Below, piece after piece: positions 1 through 4,577 of a DNA stretch of 6,154 nt. Position 1 is the stretch's first letter; every line of letters begins with the position of its first letter. The position numbers were made by a program, and so were the translations under genes. The stretch covers positions 1 to 6,154 of the forward strand of contig DOUV01000204.1 of the NCBI GenBank assembly GCA_003520455.1. The letters are read 5' to 3'. The notes below the pieces were generated by a model, which searched no databases, was not told where the DNA came from, and worked only from the letters and a program-made list of their open reading frames with translations. Source of the stretch: Chloroflexota bacterium (lineage in GTDB: Bacteria > Chloroflexota > Anaerolineae > Ardenticatenales > Ardenticatenaceae).

Positions 1-59
1 TGGTCACCCTGCTGGATGTGATGGTGGCGGCGGCGCAGTACGATCAGAGCTGCCCGTGA
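1..59 (+). CDS. C-terminal tail of an upstream dockerin-like protein (5' end outside window)
   Basis: Reading from base 3, the frame gives VTLLDVMVAAAQYDQSCP and then TGA at 57-59. This aligns without gaps over 18 residues to the end of the protease further right (VDMIDVMGVAKAWGRSCP). Shared are the Asp at loop position 12, the DVM..VA helix, an aromatic residue and the Cys-Pro end. I infer that this is the last half of a dockerin-type calcium-binding domain closing another exported protein. The body of the gene lies left of the window, so its function cannot be told. Loop position 9, normally Asp, is Thr here. Few residues are visible, so the call rests on the match to the two other tails in the window. 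Confidence 0.6.
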   Translation, partial: VTLLDVMVAAAQYDQSCP

Positions 60-62
60 GCA

Positions 63-118
63 CGTGGTTGCCGGCAATATTTCCGCTTCACCGGCTGCGG
101 CGCTGAAGGACAACCACG
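63..118. terminator. Possible bidirectional terminator between convergent genes
   Basis: CGTGGTTG at 63-70 pairs perfectly with CAACCACG at 111-118. Inside lie competing shorter stems (GCCGG 70-74 with CCGGC 91-95; CTTCA 86-90 with TGAAG 104-108). It starts four bases after the stop of the left-edge gene and lies 43 bases beyond the toxin stop on the other strand, which is where a shared terminator would sit. The long interior and lack of a clear T run make this weak. Confidence 0.3.
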
Positions 119-160
119 ATAACGCGCGATCCCTACTGTTGGGGTCGTTTGTGGAGGGGT

Positions 161-544
161 CTACGGTGCTGAGGTGGTGATCAAACGCTGAGTCTCGGCG
201 AGAACAGCTTGGAGGTCAGGCGGGGTGGCCGGCACGACGTTCGATTCACTGCCTTCGTGCTTGTGGTGGGGGAAGGTGGGTAAGTCGGGAAAGTGAGGTG
301 TGTTGTTGTAGCGGAAGACAAAAGCGTCGTCCAAGTACTGGTAGTGATAGACATACATGTAGCGGTCTGGGGCCTGCTCAACGTTGACGAACTCTCGAAA
401 GTGCAGGCAGGAGCCAAGGAAGTAGATCTCGCCGCGGATGAAGCCGATATATGTACTTCGTTTGTCATAGGTAATGCTGGAGGAGTGGACAATACTGGCG
501 CCAGCGAGGAGCGTGTCTATCTGCCGGAAGTAGTCTTCGATCAA
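161..544 (-). CDS. TumE-family toxin (DUF6516) of a toxin-antitoxin pair
   Basis: The 127-residue product matches what I know of the TumE/DUF6516 family. Landmarks are a central LHFREF motif (residues about 47-52), a YVYHYQYLDD segment (about 64-73), then FRYNNTPHFPDLPTFPHHKHEG (about 77-98), whose His-rich core is the family hallmark. The family is described as the toxin component of TA modules; its biochemical target is not something the sequence shows. The start is TTG at 544-542, overlapping the antitoxin TGA by four bases (TTGA), which implies translational coupling. No signal peptide or membrane segment is visible, so it should be cytoplasmic. Hand counts give 43% G+C at 301-360 and 47% at 421-480, against 72% at 2341-2400 in the protease, which suggests transfer. 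It appears full length and intact. Confidence 0.85.
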   Translation of the reverse strand: MIEDYFRQIDTLLAGASIVHSSSITYDKRSTYIGFIRGEIYFLGSCLHFREFVNVEQAPDRYMYVYHYQYLDDAFVFRYNNTPHFPDLPTFPHHKHEGSESNVVPATPPDLQAVLAETQRLITTSAP

Positions 545-831
545 TTGAGTCGGACTCCCTGCAGGGCCTGCCGACGTGCTTCGAGAAGCTGATAGGTCTT
601 GATCTCACCGGCCCATTCGATATGGTCCAGGCTCTCGGAGACTTGGCCGGCGTTAAAGCGGCGCTCAAACTCCTCGGAGGTCAGACCGTACCGTTCCTCG
701 AAGACATGCAAGCGCTGGCGGGTCCGTTCCAAACCCAGTTCCAGCATGCGTAATTCTGATCGAATCGCTGATTCAATCAGGGGCTTGAGCTCCACTGGCG
801 TATCGGTTGTGATCGTTACCTGTCGAATCAT
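541..831 (-). CDS. Antitoxin partner of the TumE-family toxin
   Basis: This 96-residue protein starts at ATG 831-829, seven bases after a GAGGAG ribosome binding site (839-844). The open frame extends further upstream, but those codons run through a palindrome and lack a comparable site. The protein begins MIRQVTITTDTPVELKPL and is mostly predicted helix rich in Glu, Leu and Arg. Its RYGLTSEEFERRF stretch (about residues 46-58), followed by a D..EW.GE segment, is typical of the small proteins encoded just before TumE/DUF6516 toxins. I see no clear helix-turn-helix, so repression of its own promoter cannot be claimed. It is first in the operon and ends inside the toxin start codon. The role as antitoxin is inferred from position and this family resemblance. 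Confidence 0.75.
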   Translation of the reverse strand: MIRQVTITTDTPVELKPLIESAIRSELRMLELGLERTRQRLHVFEERYGLTSEEFERRFNAGQVSESLDHIEWAGEIKTYQLLEARRQALQGVRLN

Positions 832-838
832 AGATGCT

Positions 839-844
839 CTCCTC
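839..844 (-). promoter_or_regulatory. Ribosome binding site that fixes the antitoxin start
   Basis: On the minus strand GAGGAG lies seven bases before ATG 831-829. This supports the 96-residue start over the longer 143-codon open frame that begins at 972. Confidence 0.7.
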
Positions 845-897
845 ACATCCTTCGTGAGAAAAGGAAGTCGTTTACATTGGAGTCGCGTGCGCGGATC

Positions 898-931
898 AGG
901 TGCGACGCACTTTCCGAAGTGCGTCGCACCT
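898..931. repeat. Perfect 15-bp stem palindrome upstream of the antitoxin
   Basis: GGTGCGACGCACTT (899-912) and AAGTGCGTCGCACC (917-930) are exact inverted copies around a four-base loop TCCG; an A-T pair at 898/931 extends the stem to 15 bp. It lies 67-100 bases upstream of the antitoxin start. The ACTTTCCGAAGT core recurs in two hairpins near 4303 and 4386, so it is probably a member of an interspersed palindrome family. An operator or a leader hairpin for the TA operon is also possible. Confidence 0.8.
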
Positions 932-1143
932 CCGCCCCAGCTCCAGTACACCGATAAGAGCGAAGGAAACAAGCAAGGCCTTCTGTCGTGACGGGCAATT
1001 CATCACGGCAACCTTGCGATGTCAGGCTGACGTTGCAAAGCAGTGGCAAGAAGTCTAGCACGCCCGGTTGCCGAACGCAAGCCCCGTTCAAGCGCCTGCT
1101 TCTGTTCGTGCCCACTGTTTTTCCCATTCTCGTCCTAACAGAA

Positions 1144-1224
1144 AAGGTAGATGTCCTTATCGGGATGGTCACCCTGCTGGATGTGATGGTGGTGGCGGCG
1201 CAGTACGACCAGGTGTGCCCATAA
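1144..1224 (+). pseudogene. Remnant of a dockerin-like gene 3' end
   Basis: Bases 1166-1225 match bases 1-60 at 53 of 60 positions with no gaps (hand count). The frame reads VTLLDVMVVAAQYDQVCP then TAA at 1222-1224, the same tail as the left-edge gene and, more distantly, the protease. Just before it the frame reads KVDVLIGM, which is not a proper calcium loop. The frame one base earlier reads Tyr-Arg-Asp-Gly (1158-1169), which fits a loop broken by a small indel. Upstream of about 1144 I find no first dockerin repeat or other domain in this frame, so this is a decayed fragment and not the end of a working gene. The open frame from 988 that contains it is otherwise unrecognisable. Confidence 0.65.
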
Positions 1225-1244
1225 GCGTAGGGGCGGCACCACTT

Positions 1245-1290
1245 CGGGCGGATTGGATGTTGGGCCGCCCGGCGGCCGGATTCTTCTCCT
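1245..1290 (+). terminator. Possible terminator after the dockerin remnant
   Basis: CGGGCGG (1245-1251) can pair with CCGCCCG (1265-1271). Alternatively GGCCGCC (1263-1269) pairs with GGCGGCC (1271-1277). A pyrimidine-rich ATTCTTCTCCT stretch follows at 1280-1290. It sits 20-50 bases past the remnant stop and just before the protease promoter, so it could be the original terminator of the lost gene. The T content is modest. Confidence 0.35.
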
Positions 1291-1291
1291 A

Positions 1292-1320
1292 TTGACTCCT
1301 GGACAAAAGGAGCGTATATG
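1292..1320 (+). promoter_or_regulatory. Candidate sigma-70-type promoter of the protease gene
   Basis: TTGACT (1292-1297, 5/6 to consensus) and TATATG (1315-1320, 4/6) are separated by exactly 17 bases. A transcript starting near 1327 would have a leader of about 135 bases to the preferred protease start. The same stretch holds AAAGGAG (1306-1312) five bases before an ATG (1318), so it could instead be a start site for a short reading frame; that frame has no recognisable product. Confidence 0.5.
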
Positions 1321-1460
1321 GAGTTTCGTGGGCGATCGGCTGTTGAGGGAGAGGCGGCCCACCTGGCAGCGGGGAGCGGGGAAGAATGGCGCCGGAATGG
1401 TCCCGTCTCAGTTCCTGCTCCGGCTCCGGCGCGGCTGGCCGGAAAGTGGGGCCACATCGC

Positions 1461-4079
1461 ATGCGGCGACAAGGCAAGAAACTGGTGCTCGTCCTCTTGT
1501 TGCTGTTCGCGTTCGGGCCCTTTGGCCGGACGCCGGCGTGGGGGCAGCAGGCCGTCGAGACGGGGCCGGGGAAGCCGGAGCAGGCTGTCGAGCGAGTCAT
1601 CGTTCAACTCGCCGCGCCGCCTGTCTTGGCGTACCGCCTCGCAACGGTTTCCGGCCAGGCTGGCCGAGGGTCGGGAGTGCCGGGGGCGCGGGAAGCGCAG
1701 TCTCTCCTGGCGTATGGACAACGGCTGGAGGAGGAACAGCAGCAGGTCGTTGCGCGCCTGCGCGAGAAGGGCCTGCTGGTGGAGAGCACGTGGCACTACA
1801 CTCAGCTCTTCAACGGCTTTGTTGCGCTGGTGCCCGCTGCGCGGATCAAAGAGCTGGTCGCTGTGCCCGGCGTTCGGGCGCTCTTCCCTGACCAACGGGT
1901 CCACGCTACGCTGGCGGATAGTGTTCCCCTGATCGGGGCGCCGGCGGTGTGGGCGATGACCGATCCCTCGGGCCGGGCGGTGCGCGGGCAGGGTGTGCGC
2001 GTGGCGATCATCGACACCGGGGTCGATTACACTCACCCCGATTTGGGTGGCTGCTTCGGACCAGCCTGCAAGGTGATCGGCGGGTACGATTTTGTCAACA
2101 AGGACCTCGATCCGCGCGACGACAACGGGCACGGGACCCACGTGGCGGGCATCATCGCAGCCAGCGGCACGGTCACCGGCGTCGCTCCCGAGGCCAGCCT
2201 CTACGCCTTGAAGGTGCTCGACTCGCAGGGATCCGGCTGGACCAGCGATATTATAGCGGCGCTGCAGTGGGCGGTGGACCCGGACGGAGATCCGGCGACC
2301 GATGACGGCGCGCAGGTGGTCAATCTCAGCCTCGGTGGTCCCGGAGGCCCCGATGATGCCGTCAGCCAGGCGGTGGATGCAGCGGTGGATGCGGGTGTGG
2401 TGGTCGCCGTGGCGGCCGGGAATACGGGCGACCAGGGGTTCTTCACCATTGGCTCGCCGGGTACGGCGCGCAAGGCTATTACTGTGGGGGCGAGCGCGAA
2501 GAATGATACGCTGGCCTCGTTCAGTTCCAATGGACCGGTCTCGCAGGGCTGGCTGCTCAAACCAGACCTCCTCGCGCCGGGTGTGAGTATTCAATCCACG
2601 ATCCCGGGGGTTTCCTACGCTCACTACAGTGGCACCAGCATGGCCACTCCGCACATTGCTGGCGGTGCGGCCCTCCTCCGCCAACTCCACCCCGATTGGT
2701 CCCCACTGCATGTCAAGGCGGTGTTGATGAACACCGCTCTGGACCTGGGGTTGAACGTTCTCTCCCAGGGCACGGGGAGGGTGCAACTGGCAACGGCGGC
2801 GTCGCCCTGGGCGGTGGCCGACCCAGGCAGTCTGAGCCTGGGCCTCGATGTTCTGGCGGAGGCGACCTGGACGGGGACAGCAAGGTTCACGCTGACTAAC
2901 TCGGGGGGCAACGCTGCTCTCTACAGTTTGAGCGTGGGATCGGGCTTGCCGGCGGGTGTCAACGGTACGCTCTCGGCCGGAAGTCTCACGCTGGCGCCGG
3001 GGGCGTCAGCCCCGGTGACCCTCACAGTGGAGGTGGATAACGGCGTTCTGACGCCTCCCGGTTCGCCGACGTTTACGGTCGCCGGGAAGGTCCTGGTGCA
3101 ACTGGAGGGCAACACCCTGCCGGTTCCCTTCGGCTTCGGGGTTCAGCAGGGGGCTGACGCGTACGAGCCGGATGATGGCTACAGCCAGGCTCGGCCCATT
3201 GTCCCCGATAGCACGCCCCAGACCCACAACTTCCACGTTGCCTGGGATGAAGATTGGGTCTCCTTCACGGCCACGCAGGGGACCACCTACGTCGTCGAGA
3301 CCGGGAATCTGGGGCCAGACTGTGATACTGTCCTCCGCCTCATCGCCGGGGACGGGACCACGGAACTTGCCTACGATGACGACAGTGGGGTTGGCGTCGC
3401 CTCGCTGATCACCTGGACCGCTCCGGCCGATGGAACATACTTTATTCGTGCTCATCAGTTCAATGGGAGCGTCTTCGGAGACAACACCTACTTTGACTTG
3501 TGGATCAACACGGTTCAGATTCATGCCGATGGCTATGAGCCGGACAACGCCTATGATCGGGCGACATCGATGCCCGCGGACGGTATGCATCAGACCCACA
3601 ACTTCCACACGGCCGGGGATGAAGACTGGGTTTCCTTCACTGCCGCGGCAGGGAGCCGGTACACCATCGAAACCGGGAACCTGGGGCTCAGCTGTGACAC
3701 GATCCTCCAGTTGTACGATACTGATGGCACCACCGAACTGGTCTACGACGACGACGGATCTGATGAGCCGCTGGCCTCTCGGATCACGTGGACCGCTCCG
3801 GCCAGCGGCGTCTACTTTGCCCGCGTGCACGACTTCAGCCCGAGCGGCTACGGCGACAGCACAGGCTATGATCTCTGGCTCACCGTTTGCAGCCTGCCGG
3901 AAGATCTGAACGGCAGCGGAGTGGTGGATCTGGCAGACCTCCAGGCGATCACGAACCGCTGGGATGAAACGAGCGCCACTCCGGGCTGGGATCCTCGCTT
4001 CGACCTTGACGGGAACCAGAAGGTAGACATGATCGACGTAATGGGGGTGGCCAAGGCGTGGGGGCGTAGCTGCCCATAG
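1461..4079 (+). CDS. Secreted subtilisin-family (S8) protease with PPC repeats and dockerin-like C terminus
   Basis: An 872-residue exported serine endopeptidase. Residues 1-30 form a signal peptide (MRRQGKK, then a Leu-rich core). About 44-155 resemble an inhibitor-I9 propeptide. The catalytic domain spans about 175-430: Asp185 in IIDTGVD, His224 in NGHGTHVAG, oxyanion Asn321 in VAAGN and Ser393 in SGTSMATPHIAGG. An Ig-like beta region follows (about 450-562), then two PPC domains (about 566-685 and 690-809) with a 124-residue period. The end (815-872) has two dockerin calcium loops, the first with D815, N817, S819, D823, D826 and the second with D848, D850, N852, D856, D859. C810 and C871 bracket this domain and may form a disulfide. 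The start at 1461 is chosen because it puts the signal peptide at the N terminus; ATG 1386 has a better Shine-Dalgarno (GGAG 1373-1376) but would add 25 residues ahead of it. The natural substrate is unknown. Confidence 0.93.
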   Translation: MRRQGKKLVLVLLLLFAFGPFGRTPAWGQQAVETGPGKPEQAVERVIVQLAAPPVLAYRLATVSGQAGRGSGVPGAREAQSLLAYGQRLEEEQQQVVARLREKGLLVESTWHYTQLFNGFVALVPAARIKELVAVPGVRALFPDQRVHATLADSVPLIGAPAVWAMTDPSGRAVRGQGVRVAIIDTGVDYTHPDLGGCFGPACKVIGGYDFVNKDLDPRDDNGHGTHVAGIIAASGTVTGVAPEASLYALKVLDSQGSGWTSDIIAALQWAVDPDGDPATDDGAQVVNLSLGGPGGPDDAVSQAVDAAVDAGVVVAVAAGNTGDQGFFTIGSPGTARKAITVGASAKNDTLASFSSNGPVSQGWLLKPDLLAPGVSIQSTIPGVSYAHYSGTSMATPHIAGGAALLRQLHPDWSPLHVKAVLMNTALDLGLNVLSQGTGRVQLATAASPWAVADPGSLSLGLDVLAEATWTGTARFTLTNSGGNAALYSLSVGSGLPAGVNGTLSAGSLTLAPGASAPVTLTVEVDNGVLTPPGSPTFTVAGKVLVQLEGNTLPVPFGFGVQQGADAYEPDDGYSQARPIVPDSTPQTHNFHVAWDEDWVSFTATQGTTYVVETGNLGPDCDTVLRLIAGDGTTELAYDDDSGVGVASLITWTAPADGTYFIRAHQFNGSVFGDNTYFDLWINTVQIHADGYEPDNAYDRATSMPADGMHQTHNFHTAGDEDWVSFTAAAGSRYTIETGNLGLSCDTILQLYDTDGTTELVYDDDGSDEPLASRITWTAPASGVYFARVHDFSPSGYGDSTGYDLWLTVCSLPEDLNGSGVVDLADLQAITNRWDETSATPGWDPRFDLDGNQKVDMIDVMGVAKAWGRSCP
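3156..3887 (+). repeat. Tandem PPC-domain repeat inside the protease gene
   Basis: Two copies start at their EPD codons at 3165 and 3537, a period of 372 bases or 124 codons. Shared blocks are QTHNFH, DEDWVSFTA, ETGNLG, CDT, DGTTEL, YDDD, ITWTAP and DLW. My hand alignment gives about 68 identical residues of about 118. Known PPC domains occur C-terminal to catalytic domains of secreted peptidases and are often trimmed during maturation; that role here is inference. Confidence 0.85.
3903..4076 (+). other. Dockerin-like domain coding segment of the protease
   Basis: Two F-hand loops of the D-x-N/D-x-S/N-x-x-x-D-x-x-D type are each followed by a short helix ending in Arg/Ala-Trp. The loops begin at DLNGSGVVD and DLDGNQKVD. 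The domain ends Gly-Arg-Ser-Cys-Pro before TAG. Type I dockerins bind cohesins in cellulosomes, but similar domains are common in bacteria without cellulosomes, so a cohesin partner cannot be assumed. Confidence 0.8.
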
Positions 4080-4110
4080 GAGCGAGCGCCAGTCCACCGA
4101 TGGGCATGAG

Positions 4111-4152
4111 GCAGAGGCACCGGTCACTCGAGGGGGTGGCCGGCGCCTCTGC
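4111..4152 (+). terminator. Terminator hairpin after the protease gene
   Basis: GCAGAGGCACCGG (4111-4123) pairs with CCGGCGCCTCTGC (4140-4152) at 12 of 13 positions, with one A-C mismatch and a 16-base loop, followed by TTCTC. It begins 31 bases after the stop. GGCACCGG (4116-4123) can alternatively pair with CCGGTGCC (4162-4169). The trailing T run is short, so termination strength is uncertain. Confidence 0.6.
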
Positions 4153-4302
4153 TTCTCGTGCCCGGTGCCGGTTGATGGTATCGCTCGAGCAACTCCCGCA
4201 TGACCGTCGATCCGCCCCATCACTCTCAGCTCCTGCCTTCCATGGCTGCAGCCCGGGCGGCGGCGCAGTGGCCGCGGGTCGCTCGAGCATCGGTCAAGGC
4301 CT

Positions 4303-4319
4303 CAGACTTCCGAAGTCTG
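4303..4319. repeat. Short TTCCGAAG-core hairpin, copy 2
   Basis: CAGACTT and AAGTCTG are exact inverted arms around CCG. The core ACTTCCGAAGT is nearly that of the palindrome at 898-931, which has one extra T. Confidence 0.65.
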
Positions 4320-4385
4320 GTGGGGATCGTGCTGGCCCACGACGCGCTCCGACGGGGGTGATCGAGGCGCGCCCCGGCCACAAAC

Positions 4386-4402
4386 AAGACGTCGGAAGTC
4401 TT
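4386..4402. repeat. Short TTCCGAAG-core hairpin, copy 3 (inverted, imperfect)
   Basis: AAGACGTCGGAAGTCTT pairs AAGAC with GTCTT plus one inner T-A pair, with a G-A mismatch. Its reverse complement carries ACTTCCGACGT, one base away from the core of copy 2, so copies 2 and 3 form an inverted pair about 65 bases apart. TT follows at 4403-4404, making a T run with the end of the arm. Confidence 0.5.
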
Positions 4403-4453
4403 TTCCCTCCCCCATCGGGATTACTTGACCGGTGCTCGAGGGTCTCCGAACGA

Positions 4454-4483
4454 TTGAGGCGCGGATGGGCGCCATGGTATACT
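4454..4483 (+). promoter_or_regulatory. Extended -10 promoter for the TIM-barrel-like gene
   Basis: TTGAGG (4454-4459), an 18-base spacer and TATACT (4478-4483, 5/6 to consensus) preceded by TG one base upstream (4475-4476) make an extended -10 promoter. The start point would be near 4490, giving a leader of about 88 bases before ATG 4578. Confidence 0.6.
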
Positions 4484-4577
4484 CGGCCCGCTCGTGGGCT
4501 TGCTCATGATGCGCTGCCGTTAGCTTTGTTCCTTGGCGTGTGAGTCGGGGGCGCGTTCCAGGAGAAACGAAGGCAAT

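Larger units (their letters stand above)
4080..4577. other. Intergenic region with no supported gene
   Basis: This gap of about 500 bases between the protease and the TIM-barrel-like gene holds a terminator hairpin, two TTCCGAAG-core hairpins, four CTCGAG hexamers (4127, 4184, 4282, 4435) and a promoter near 4454-4483. The open frames crossing it (plus strand 4100-4543, and a minus-strand frame entering from the next gene) have arbitrary-looking Arg/Pro/Gly-rich translations and no recognisable domain. Confidence 0.7.

Noticed and set aside
161..831. Whether the two minus-strand genes could be unrelated hypotheticals
   Set aside because: The HFREF and PTFPHHKH motifs, the size of both proteins, the order and the four-base overlap together fit a TumE-type pair.
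988..1224. Complete 78-codon gene ending in the dockerin-like tail
   Set aside because: Only the last 20-odd codons have a counterpart; the N-terminal part has no recognisable content and the calcium loop is out of frame. It is listed as a remnant instead.
1318..1932. 204-codon frame from ATG 1318 with a strong Shine-Dalgarno
   Set aside because: Beyond the start it runs in a different frame through the protease coding sequence and has no domain. The upstream bases are better explained as a promoter.
843..2786. Long minus-strand open frame (647 codons)
   Set aside because: It lies antisense to the protease, whose catalytic motifs are unmistakable. Its translation is rich in Arg, His and Pro with no domain, as expected for a GC-rich antisense shadow.
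3903..4076. Evidence for a cellulosome
   Set aside because: A dockerin-like tail alone is not enough; no cohesin or scaffoldin is visible, and such tails occur in many bacteria without cellulosomes.
3006..4223. Minus-strand open frame (405 codons) antisense to the PPC and dockerin region
   Set aside because: The internal repeat seen in its translation simply mirrors the plus-strand PPC repeats; there is no ribosome binding site or recognisable domain.
4100..4543. 147-codon plus-strand frame in the intergenic gap
   Set aside because: It reads through the terminator hairpin, both short hairpins and the promoter, with no ribosome binding site or known motif.
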